From Ariolimax columbianus (lineage: Eukaryota > Mollusca > Gastropoda > Stylommatophora > Arionidae), in assembly GCA_036924085.1 (NCBI GenBank), contig JAVGWX010000012.1, forward strand, positions 6,343,978 to 6,407,977: DNA of 64,000 bases, written 5' to 3'. Shown piece by piece: positions 36,175 to 44,534 of this stretch. The position numbers and the translations under genes are program-made. Positions within the stretch are counted from its first letter, which is position 1. Each line of letters opens with the position of its first letter. The notes under the pieces are model-generated. The model saw only the letters and a program-made list of their open reading frames with translations, was not told the origin of the DNA and made no database searches.

Positions 36175-37626
36175 CTAGGCTGACAGATATGTGAATTTGT
36201 CTACGGCATTCAACGTCTGCCCGCTGACTGTAGTCTCTGGTATTGTATACGGCATGACTGGTGCTGGTAGGTACATGACCTCTGTTTTTTTGGCATTTAT
36301 GGTCAGGCCAAAATTTTCGCATGCGGCAGAGAACTGGTCCATTCCAACCTGCATGTTCAGTTCTGAGCTGCTCATTAGAGCACAGTCGTCAGCAAATACA
36401 AGTTCCCTGATTATGTCGACAGCCACTTTGGTTTTGGCCTTCATTCTTCTGGAATTGAGTAACTTGCCATCTGTGCGGTACTTTATGGGTATTCCAAGCT
36501 CCAATGATCTGAAGGCGTCTGTCATCGTGGCCGCGAACATCATGCTGAACAAAGTCGGGGCGAGTACACATCCTTGTTTTACTCCGTTTGATACTAGAAA
36601 CGTTTTAGAGATTGCACCGCTGTCCAGTACACGAGCACACATTCCTTCGTGTAGCTGTTTCACCATTGTTATGAACTTGTTGGGGCAGCAAAACGTAGAC
36701 ATTATCATCCACAGCCCTGCTCTGTTCACTGTATCAAATGCCTTTGTCAAATCAATAAATGTGGTGTACAAGGCCTGATTTTGTTCTCGACACTTCTTTT
36801 GTACTTGACGAGCGGCAAAAATCATGTCCACTGTTCCTCTTCCGGCTCTGAATCCACATTGGCTTTCTGGGAGGTGGTGGCTTTGTTCAAGGTGTTTGTT
36901 GAGCCTGTTTAGCAGTAAGCGCGCTAGGATCTTGCCTGCTACGGAAAGTAGAGATATTCCCCGATGATTGTCGCTTTCCTGACGGTTGCCTTTTCTTTTG
37001 TGCAGGTGAACGATTGAGGCGTCCTTTAGCTCCTGCGGAATTTTACCTTCAGCCCACATGTGACAGAAGAGTTCAGGGATCCTTCTGGTGAGGGATGGGC
37101 CCGCTGTCTTATATACCCCTGCTGGTATTGCATCAGCTCTTGGAGCTTTTCCTATAGATAGTGAACTGATTGCCCTGTCGAACTCCTCCTCAGTAATGAC
37201 TTCATCCAACGCCAGGTTCAGTTCCACCTGCGGCATTTGCCGGATGGCCTCTTCATTTATGGACGATGGGTGGTTTAGTATTTTGCAGAAGTGGTCTGCC
37301 CATCTGTCTAGAATCTGAACCTTATCTGTTAGCAGTATCCCATCCGCACTGCGAACTGGAGTATTACTAGAGGGCTGCTGTCCGTAGAGAGCTTTCAGTG
37401 CCTCGTAAAACCGTTTGGTGTCATGACGCTCGGCGAACATCCCAATTTCGTCAGCTCTTTTGCTGAGCCAGGAGTCTTGCATCTCTCTAAGCCTGGCCTG
37501 GACAGCTTTGCGAGCAGTATTGAAGGCAGCTTTTGCTGCCGGAGATGGTGTGTCCCTCTGGTATTCCCTGTGCGCTTCATGTTTTGCATCGAGAAGGCCC
37601 TGTATTTCCAGATTGTTCTCATCAAG
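36175..37626 (-). CDS. LINE A copy 1 reverse transcriptase, open frame downstream of TGA
   Basis: The frame is open from just after the TGA at 37627-37629 to 36175; the first Met is at 37482, giving 435 codons. It contains a linker with REYQRDTPSPAAKAAF, then RT blocks: IGKAPRADAIPAGVYKTAG, QCGFRAGRGTVDMIFAARQ, motif A FIDLTKAFDTVN (about 36732-36762), motif B VSNGVKQGCVLAPTLFSMMF and motif C LVFADDCALM (about 36378-36400). The catalytic Asp residues are all visible. It ends at FTYLSA, where the 22-bp deletion brings a stop. It would copy element RNA at a nicked target site. Without the upstream endonuclease in frame and the C-terminus, activity is doubtful. Confidence 0.9.
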   Translation of the reverse strand, partial: LDENNLEIQGLLDAKHEAHREYQRDTPSPAAKAAFNTARKAVQARLREMQDSWLSKRADEIGMFAERHDTKRFYEALKALYGQQPSSNTPVRSADGILLTDKVQILDRWADHFCKILNHPSSINEEAIRQMPQVELNLALDEVITEEEFDRAISSLSIGKAPRADAIPAGVYKTAGPSLTRRIPELFCHMWAEGKIPQELKDASIVHLHKRKGNRQESDNHRGISLLSVAGKILARLLLNRLNKHLEQSHHLPESQCGFRAGRGTVDMIFAARQVQKKCREQNQALYTTFIDLTKAFDTVNRAGLWMIMSTFCCPNKFITMVKQLHEGMCARVLDSGAISKTFLVSNGVKQGCVLAPTLFSMMFAATMTDAFRSLELGIPIKYRTDGKLLNSRRMKAKTKVAVDIIRELVFADDCALMSSSELNMQVGMDQFSAACENFGLTINAKKTEVMYLPAPVMPYTIPETTVSGQTLNAVDKFTYLSA

Positions 37627-38652
37627 TCAGTCCTTATGCTTGCGCGTGAGTGGGCCAATGTGTTTAGCTGCTGTATCGTAGAGTGTGTTTCTCAATGATG
37701 CCCAGTTCTCTTCGATGTCGTTCTTTTCAAAACGAAGCTCAGATAGTCTGCCCTCAAGCTCTTCCTGGAAGCCTCCTCTCGTGGGTTCGTATTTCAGCTG
37801 AGAGACATTTAGCCTCCTAGGTGATTTCTTCCCCTGGGGGCGCATTTTGGGCTGGATCTTGAAATTTAGCTTGGCAATAACAAGTCGATGGTCGGTCCAA
37901 CATTCTGCACCACACATGCTCTTCCTTACCATAGCATCCGCTCGATCCCTACGTCTGATGATAATGTAGTCAATGAGGTGCCAGTGGCGGGACCTTGGGT
38001 GCATCCATGTGGTTCTTTTTCGGACAGGTAGTTGGAAAGCTGTGTTTGTAATGAGTAGTTCATTTGCGGCACATGTCCTCAGAAGGAGCAGTATGTTACT
38101 ATTGCATTTTCCGATACCATGTCTGCCAATGGCCCCCTCCCAGGCTGTATGGTCTGTGCCAACTCTAGCGTTAAGATCACCGAGGATGACCAGTTTGTCA
38201 GATTTGGGGACTGCAGCGATGAGCACCTCAATGTCCTCATAAAACTTATCTTTTGTTTCCTGAGGACTTGTCATTGTGGGTGCGTATGCACTGGTGAGTG
38301 TTGCATAGCGCCCTCCTATTAGGGGAAGACGCAGTGTAATCAGGCGGTAATTAATTCCTCTGGGCATGCTTGTGAGCTTGTCGACTATATTGGTCTTGAT
38401 GGCAAAGCCAACTCTAGCTTCACGGCGTTCTTCTTTGCTGCGTCCCCTCCAGAAGAAAATATAACCAGCGCCTTCTTCTGTGATCTTCCCTTCCTCTGCC
38501 AGTCGTGTCTCGCTCAGGGCAGCAATGCAGATGTTGTTTCTAGCCAGTTCCCTGGCGATCAGTGCTGTCCGTCGTTCGGGTCTGTTTGCTTTGGTGTTGT
38601 CCAGTAGCGTCCGGACATTCCATGTTGCAAGCGTGATGGATAGTTTTCATGA
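37627..38652 (-). CDS. LINE A copy 1 APE-type endonuclease, ends at in-frame TGA
   Basis: The frame is open from about 38650 (no ATG; the first Met is at 38367) to TGA at 37627-37629. Catalytic landmarks in order: SITLATWNVRTL (Asn), ALSETRLAEEG (Glu), LVILGDLNARVG (Asp/Asn, about 38160-38185), HLIDYIIIRRRD (Asp) and ECWTDHRLVIAK (Asp-His, about 37880-37900). All key residues of the exonuclease-endonuclease-phosphatase fold are present. The C-terminal linker ends RKHKD before the stop, and the RT frame continues in phase beyond it. The stop separates nicking from RT activity unless read through. Confidence 0.9.
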
Positions 38653-38680
38653 TCTTCTTCTTCTTCTTCTTCGTACGCAC

Positions 38681-41600
38681 TCAGACAGTAACCATTATTT
38701 TTTCGAAAAAAGCGGCGGTCATCCTGAGGCTGTCGCCACTGCTATAGAGCTTGTCTTGCAGTTCCACTGGTGATGGCCACATCTGCTCTCTCTGATCCTC
38801 GTATGTCGGGCAGTTCTGCAGCAGATGATCAGCGGTCATTTTACCAGTACCGCACGGGCATTCGTCGGTACACCCTATCTTCAATTTGTTGAATAGGTGG
38901 TACCTCAGTATATTGTGGCCAGTGCGAAGTCTGAAAACAACGACCTGCTCTCTTCGGTTCAACTGGTAATAGGCATCGTTTTTGGTGTAACCAGTATGTT
39001 CAGTTTCCCATTTGGTCATGTATCTGGCTTTGATAAGCCGTTTTGACTCTTCGTACGTCATACTAGTATCTGTTTGTGGTAGTCTTGCACCTTCTTTTGC
39101 CAGTCTGTCTGCCTCCTCGTTGCCTTGGATGTTGCAGTGTGATGGGACCCACTGTACCACTACCCTTTTTGGTGCAGACTGCTGGCACAGTTTGCAGAGA
39201 GCTGCTCTTATATCATTAGGCTCAGTATTTTTCTGGCTTTTTAGCGCTGTGACTACGGCGAGAGCATCTGTAAGCTGGACTATATGGCTTTCATTTTCAC
39301 TGTGTGTCACCATTTCTTCCACTGCCGCCCTCAGTGCCTCGGCCTCCGCTCTGAAATTGCTTGTGTACTTACCAGTAGCGAATGACAGTGTTATTTTTCT
39401 GCCATTTGGTAGGTTCAGGAATGCTCCTGCCCCTCCGTTCTGTGTAGTTTTTGTTACAGAACCGTCGGTGTATGCATGGGTCCAGTCCATGCTTGGGTAG
39501 CTTTTCGTTATGAAGCTTAGGGTAGTATCTCTCCTTTCTTTTCCAGTCTGGCAGTTTTTGTTTGCAATACCTGGTTTATATTCTACCACCTCTGGAAATA
39601 TATCCTGCCTCCAGGTAGGTTTTCGTACAGTAGTGATGGGTTTTGGTGTTGTTAGTGCGTTTATGGGATTTTCGTGCATCTTTGCTTTGGCTATTTCTGC
39701 AAAGTTTCTCCGCTTTAGTTTCCCATTTCCCAAATTGTTTAGTCTCTGGTGCATTGGACGGTCGGTCAGTCTTCGGAGTTTCTCTGACTGCAGCTGGGCT
39801 CTGCAGTCTCTTCTATCGGTCATGAATTGCAGTTTTGTAATCTTTTCAAGTTCTACAATTGGCGTTGACTTCATGCCATCTGTTATATATCTCATGGCTT
39901 GGTTTTGAAGTTTGCTAACTTTATCGAAGTTCGCCTTCGCTGCTGTTGTCCATGCCGCAATGCCATACTCGAGAATTGGTCTCACTCTTCCAGTGTACAG
40001 TTTCTTTAGTATGCCTTCGTCTGCTCCCCAGCTTGTGCCAGCAAGTTTCCTCATGATTGCCATTCTTTCTCTGGCTTTCATTCGGTTTCTCTCAATCTGA
40101 CTTTTCCATGTCCTGCGCCGATCAAATGTGACTCCCAGATAGATTGGGTTGTCGTTTGGCTGCAGGAATTTGACATTTAGACTTAATTTGGTATTTTTGG
40201 GTTTTAATGAAAGCGAGAATATTGTGCATGTGGTTTTCTCCTCGTTTATTTTGACCAGCCATGAGTTCGCCCACTCTTTCAGCGATATTAGGGCCGTCTG
40301 CATCCGATTTCTTGCTATGGTGAGATTCCTTTCAGAGGTCCACATAGCCAGATCGTCTGCAAACATTGAGGTATGGACTCTTCTTGGTATATTCTCTGAA
40401 ATATCGTTTATATATATACCAGGAAGAGAGTGGGTGACAGAACTCCCCCTTTGGGTACTCCCTGCTCGAGTGTCACATTTTTGCTCATCTGCCCTTGTAC
40501 TTGGACTCTGGCCGTTCTTTTGTTTGAGGTAGTGGTTGATCCATTTGTATATTTTCCCACAAACATCACTTCTTCTTAGCTTGACTTTAAGTCCGTCTTT
40601 CCAGACTTTGTCAAATGCCTTTTCCAGATCCACCGAAACAGCTGCTGTGTGTTTCTGTGCCTGGTAGGCATTTTCTATCTCCTGGGCTATGAGGATGACC
40701 TGGTCCTCAGTGGATCTTATCTGTCTAAAGCCGGCTTGCTGTGGAATTAGTATTCGTTTTTCTTCCAGATGCCACAACAGTCTGGTGTTTATCATCCGTT
40801 CCATCAGCTTGCCGACACAGCTCAGTAGGCTGATGGGCCTGTATCCATTTGGATCTGTTTTATCCTTTCCTGTTTTTGGTACTGGTGCCAGTATTGCGTC
40901 TTTCCATGCCTGGGGTACAATTCCCCTTTTCCTGCTTTGGTTCAGGACCGAAAGCAGTTTCCTCTTCGCTGTTTGGCCCAGCACTATCAGCATTTCGTTT
41001 GTTATCCCGTCTTTTCCGGGAGATTTCCTTTTCTTTAATGTTTTCATAGCCTCTTCCATTTCGCGCATTGTTAATTTGACCATCATGTGCTCTTCAGGTG
41101 CCGTATTCATGTTGTCGTGCCCCTTTAGCTCTTCGCTAATGTCTGTATGCTTATCTGCAGGGACCTCGATGTGGTTTGCTCTGGCATAGTGATCGACAAA
41201 GGCGTTTGCGGCTTTCTTACCTTTGATCAAGTTCTCGCCCTGCTTGATGGTAATATGTTTATTTGACGGGGTTTCGTCGTTCATGGCTCTGACTAGCTTC
41301 CATAGCTTGTTCCCGTCTTTGTCCAGGTTTAGGCTTTCCGTTTTATTTTTCCAGCTTTCTCTTGCTGTTTGCTTGAGAGTGTGTTTGTATTTCGCCGTGT
41401 CGGCCTTGAGGGCGATGTTTGCCTCCATGGATTGTTCTCGCTCTGCCATGTTCCTAGCATTTTTTACTGCATCTTCCACTTTCTGCAACTCATCATTCAA
41501 GTAGGGCTTATAGTTTTTCCTAGCTCCTCTTGGGATGGTTTCAGTGGCGGCTTGCAATATTGCCTTGCTTAGGCTTTCCACCATGGGCTTCATTTTGGTG

Positions 41601-41770
41601 TTTCGTGTGTTGATGGTTTCACACAGCCCATCTGTCAGGATTGCAAATCTGTCCCAGTCGGCTCGTTTGTAATTCCAACGTGGGAGCGGTTTTGTTTCCT
41701 GAGGGCCTACTTCCATGTCAATGGTTAGCCTGATCGGCCTGTGGTCGCTACCTGCCAGTTGGTTTAGCAC
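38681..41770 (-). CDS. LINE B polyprotein: RT, RNase H, zinc cluster (1029 codons)
   Basis: The frame starts just after a TAG (41771-41773); the first codon is GTG, so this is the 3' portion of a longer protein. It opens with the end of the endonuclease (AGSDHRPIRLTI). RT: KRKSPGKDGITNEML, NGYRPISLLSCVGKLMER, AGFRQIRSTEDQ, motif A VSVDLEKAFDKVW (residues ~378-390), motif C FADDLAMW (~468). RNase H: HAYTDGSV (~764), NFRAEAEALRAA, VQLTDALAVV, VPSHCNIQGNEEADRLAK (~883), with the acidic residues present. C-terminus: CPCG...ADHLLQNCP (~969). Residues ~417-452, where motif B belongs, are out of frame (see findings), so the RT is probably dead although the frame is open. Confidence 0.93.
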   Translation of the reverse strand: MLNQLAGSDHRPIRLTIDMEVGPQETKPLPRWNYKRADWDRFAILTDGLCETINTRNTKMKPMVESLSKAILQAATETIPRGARKNYKPYLNDELQKVEDAVKNARNMAEREQSMEANIALKADTAKYKHTLKQTARESWKNKTESLNLDKDGNKLWKLVRAMNDETPSNKHITIKQGENLIKGKKAANAFVDHYARANHIEVPADKHTDISEELKGHDNMNTAPEEHMMVKLTMREMEEAMKTLKKRKSPGKDGITNEMLIVLGQTAKRKLLSVLNQSRKRGIVPQAWKDAILAPVPKTGKDKTDPNGYRPISLLSCVGKLMERMINTRLLWHLEEKRILIPQQAGFRQIRSTEDQVILIAQEIENAYQAQKHTAAVSVDLEKAFDKVWKDGLKVKLRRSDVCGKIYKWINHYLKQKNGQSPSTRADEQKCDTRAGSTQRGSSVTHSLPGIYINDISENIPRRVHTSMFADDLAMWTSERNLTIARNRMQTALISLKEWANSWLVKINEEKTTCTIFSLSLKPKNTKLSLNVKFLQPNDNPIYLGVTFDRRRTWKSQIERNRMKARERMAIMRKLAGTSWGADEGILKKLYTGRVRPILEYGIAAWTTAAKANFDKVSKLQNQAMRYITDGMKSTPIVELEKITKLQFMTDRRDCRAQLQSEKLRRLTDRPMHQRLNNLGNGKLKRRNFAEIAKAKMHENPINALTTPKPITTVRKPTWRQDIFPEVVEYKPGIANKNCQTGKERRDTTLSFITKSYPSMDWTHAYTDGSVTKTTQNGGAGAFLNLPNGRKITLSFATGKYTSNFRAEAEALRAAVEEMVTHSENESHIVQLTDALAVVTALKSQKNTEPNDIRAALCKLCQQSAPKRVVVQWVPSHCNIQGNEEADRLAKEGARLPQTDTSMTYEESKRLIKARYMTKWETEHTGYTKNDAYYQLNRREQVVVFRLRTGHNILRYHLFNKLKIGCTDECPCGTGKMTADHLLQNCPTYEDQREQMWPSPVELQDKLYSSGDSLRMTAAFFEKIMVTV

Positions 41771-42593
41771 CTAGCGGTCTATTTTATGGTGTGTGTCCTG
41801 TGTGGAGAAGGCCAAATCTGGAGTCGAGGTGGTATGCCATGTTCTGAAATAGAAGCTATGGCTATCCTCCGGCCTATTGATTAGGGAGAGATTTGCATCT
41901 ATCTCCCAATCTTCCACTTCGTCACCTCTGCTGTCTGTGTCAGAGTATCCCCATCTCTCCGAGTGGCTGTTGAAATCTCCAACTACAATGCAGTTGGAGT
42001 CTCTGACCTCCATACTCGAGAGCGATAGGTCTCTATTTGGTGGTCCGTACAGATTGAAAATGCGGAGCTTCGTCTCTTGAGCCATTATGTCAACTCCTAC
42101 AATGTCTGCTTGTCCGGTGTGATTGACATATACCGCGCTACTCGGTATGCAGTTTCTGGTCAGTATCAGGACCCCTCCTTTGTGGCCTTATCTATCGAGA
42201 CGGAAGGTCTGGTATCCTCTGATTTTAGAATTTGTGATTATTGTTGAGGTGCGTTTCCTGGATACATGCCACGTCAATCTTACCTTCATGCAGGTGATGT
42301 GTTAGGGAAAGTTTTTTGTTAATGACTCCCTCCGCATTCCACTGTAGTATTTTGAGGGTCTTGAGTTTTTGGTCAATAGAAGTTGCCCCATAGCCATGTG
42401 CCTTGACTCCACGACACATGGGTGGGTGACCACCAGTAGTCAAGGGTGGGCCCCTTCGAGGCGTGAGGCCCGGCACTATCGCTGCCTGGCGGGACTCCGC
42501 AGGATGAGCGCCATGCGTTTTTCTAATCGGTTGTACTGTCATCATGCTGCGATTTACGTTGCACTGTTTTGTTAGGCTTGCGGCCCCGTGCAT
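41771..42593 (-). pseudogene. LINE B APE endonuclease, broken by frameshift and stops
   Basis: The upstream frame (42593-42225) reads KTLKILQWNAEGVINKK and DVACIQETHLNNNHKF, giving the catalytic Asn and Glu blocks, then stops at about 42225. The next frame gives KIRGYQTFRLDR, a TAA, and GGVLILTRNCIPSSAVYVNH. From 42085 it reads LRIFNLYGPPNRDLSL, NCIVVGDFNSHSERWG (the Asp/Asn block) and STPDLAF, then TAG at 41771. The His block (SDHRPI) lies in the next frame section. Disruptions are a single-base frameshift near 42228 and two stops. Domain order is normal for the family. Confidence 0.88.
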
Positions 42594-42730
42594 CCGATTT
42601 CAACAGGCGTTTCTGTAGGGATGCCCTCCTTAGCCTTTGGCTGTCCCCAGCCTATCTGCAAGGCAGCAGTTGTTTATGATCAGAGTTGTCTCTCTTATGG
42701 AAGTTGTCTTACCAGACTATCGAGTCTTCA

Positions 42731-43144
42731 TTAGTCGTGTCTATAGGGTGCGATGATGATATGTGAGATGATATATGAGATATATGATTTGGACTGGTTT
42801 ACCCGGAAGAGAGGCAGTCCAGTGTGTCTGTACCCCAGGATCGTCACGTCCTGCCAGAAACGTAGCATTTGCATGTGAGTGGGGTATCTCTTTCTCCCTT
42901 TATTTTCTTGGCTTCTATGCAGAGATGGTACGCCTGGCATTCCCCGCCACCTGGGATGTTGACACAGTGGGGCAGGTGTGCAATGTCCGCTGGTCTGCAT
43001 CTCTTCTGCGTCCAGCATGATAGCTATATGGCTGATAACGTACAGAGGTAGATATCGAAGCAGAAGTGCATTTAACCAGAGAACAAGCCTGGTAATGTCA
43101 CAGAGATGTTGTTCGCCTAGTGTGCGGACAGATCTCATGGTCAT
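42731..43144 (-). pseudogene. possible decayed gag-like (ORF1) remnant
   Basis: A 137-codon minus-strand frame, just 5' of LINE B. Pieces in two frames (CVNIPGGGECQAYHLCIEAK and REKEIPHSHANATFLAGRD) recall the Cys/His knuckle followed by the EKEI...L.F.EAR block common after gag knuckles in I-like LINEs. The Cys/His spacing is not intact and the match is by eye. It may instead be unrelated DNA. Confidence 0.3.
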
Positions 43145-43316
43145 TGGTTGAGTCTCGACAGTTCACAGTGAGATGGCTGCTCTACTGTTTTCGACACCCC
43201 GACCAGGAACTAAGTATTATGTTGATAGTTTCGCACCCCATCGCCATATAAAGTGAGTATCAAGCAGCTGTCCGCCCGCTTTGATCGGCGGACGGCAGAG
43301 ACCTCTTTCTGCCGCT

Positions 43317-44213
43317 CTACCGGATAGGGCTGGGGCGCGAGCCCCAGGTCCCGAACATGTAGGAGCCTCCCATTGCAGTGGTGCTGAGATTTTGGGCGGG
43401 ATTGCGGCTTACAAGGGTTCGGCCGTAATCTCCCACATGGTAGCCTCGCGCCATTGGCTTATCAGCCTGGTACGTGTACCAAAGTGTCTGCGGCTCCTCT
43501 CGATATGAGCTGGTTTTCCGTAGCAACGCCCTGTCATTAGTAGGGTAAAACTGACCTGTCTTCAGATGATCTATTTCCAGCACCCGTTTACTATTTTGCC
43601 AGACGAATTTATTGAGGTCTTTTGTTTGTCGTTTTCGTGATCGTTTTGTGCCTGTTCCGCCGCCGCAGTTTGGGGGCCCTGCCAGTTGCGAGCTGCTAGT
43701 CAGGGTGTGATCTGTAGGGTGATGTCGTGAGTTGCGCAATGTGTTTATAGTGAGGGAAATGTGTGCAGGATCTTCCTCACTCTCTCGTCCGGACTCAACA
43801 TGTTCTAGAGGCAAGACATTGTCAAGACTTCTAGTGAAGGGTTCGGATGCAGAAAGTATGGTGTCAGCGTGTGCCTCATTTTCTCGGTAGCCCTTCCCTT
43901 CTCTTTTATCTCTGGGGTGGAGCTTTGAGGTATCTGTTTCTGAGTGCATTTGTTTGTGTATTCTTCTTCCACCTCTCGTTCCTCTGGTCTTCCGCCTTGA
44001 TTGTATACTTGTGAGTTCCGATACCTCCTCGGTTAAGTGTATTTTCAGCATACGCAACAGATGTAGATCTGAGTTTGATGGGACGTAGTGTGCTGATCGA
44101 AGCGCGATGAGCTCCTTTCTGAAGTACCGTATGTTTGACGGGGTCAGGATGACCGCCTTCGTTATCTGGGTCACGATACAGCACGGATCGACACTAGCCT
44201 TTGACCAGGTCAA
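43317..44213 (-). CDS. 298-codon open frame, unassigned, possibly LINE N-terminal part
   Basis: The longest open frame in the window not tied to an RT or a tandem repeat. The N-terminal part reads TPSNIRYFRKELIALRSAHY, then LRMLKIHLTEEVSEL, then RRKTRGTRGGRRIHKQ. The middle is polar and charged (Glu, Ser, His) and the C-terminus is unremarkable. The RKELIALR plus RGTRGGRR arrangement recalls the N-terminal extension ahead of the endonuclease in CR1/L2-like LINEs, but no endonuclease follows. It has no Cys/His knuckle, membrane segment or signal peptide. It lies about 0.7 kb 5' of LINE B on the same strand. Function unknown. Confidence 0.45.
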   Translation of the reverse strand: MTWSKASVDPCCIVTQITKAVILTPSNIRYFRKELIALRSAHYVPSNSDLHLLRMLKIHLTEEVSELTSIQSRRKTRGTRGGRRIHKQMHSETDTSKLHPRDKREGKGYRENEAHADTILSASEPFTRSLDNVLPLEHVESGRESEEDPAHISLTINTLRNSRHHPTDHTLTSSSQLAGPPNCGGGTGTKRSRKRQTKDLNKFVWQNSKRVLEIDHLKTGQFYPTNDRALLRKTSSYREEPQTLWYTYQADKPMARGYHVGDYGRTLVSRNPAQNLSTTAMGGSYMFGTWGSRPSPIR

Positions 44214-44534
44214 GTTTCAGCCACGCTTTGTCCCATCGAAACTGTACACATTAGTCTACCTTTCACGACTAAAAATACACTGTTATATACTTCGTTGCAT
44301 CACTTCTTTCACATTAGTATGCTTAATTCACAAGTCGGCACATTTATATCCAGGAATCACGTTAATAGCCCAAGAGTTATTATAGAAAACACAAACAAAA
44401 CACCGTTTTATCAAGAGGGAAATCGACTGCGACCATGTCCGGCGCCATCTTGACCCAAAATGTTGATCAACATATAATATTATAAATGCCCTACAATATA
44501 GTGATCCAAACATAACATTATACCGAATATAAAC

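Larger units (their letters stand above)
35396..38651 (-). mobile_element. LINE A copy 1, near-complete APE-type non-LTR retrotransposon
   Basis: About 3.26 kb running from an endonuclease start at about 38650 to an (ATT/AAT)n tail at about 35396-35415. It encodes, in order, an APE endonuclease, an RT with an intact FADD motif, a post-RT region with WAGHL.RM.DERLPKKL, and a C-terminal C2H2-like finger. It lacks a start Met and any 5' UTR, so it is slightly 5'-truncated. Lesions: one in-frame TGA between endonuclease and RT, a 22-bp deletion after the RT, and two small frameshifts nearer the 3' end. A second copy, on the opposite strand, is at 53.7-56.6 kb. Confidence 0.95.
38653..42620 (-). 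mobile_element. LINE B copy with endonuclease, RT and RNase H
   Basis: About 4 kb ending in a short (GAA)n tail (38653-38673) that directly abuts the 5' end of LINE A. It encodes an APE endonuclease (broken), an RT, an RNase H and a C-terminal Cys/His cluster. The RNase H places it near the I/Jockey group of LINEs; the exact clade was not determined. The 5' boundary is uncertain: sequence upstream of 42620 may hold a degraded first ORF. Two truncated 3' ends of this family lie at 3.25 and 12.15 kb, so it was once active in this genome. Confidence 0.93.

Noticed and set aside
36191..41572. Plus-strand frames of 60-195 codons over LINE A and LINE B
   Set aside because: Antisense shadows of the RT, endonuclease and RNase H frames.
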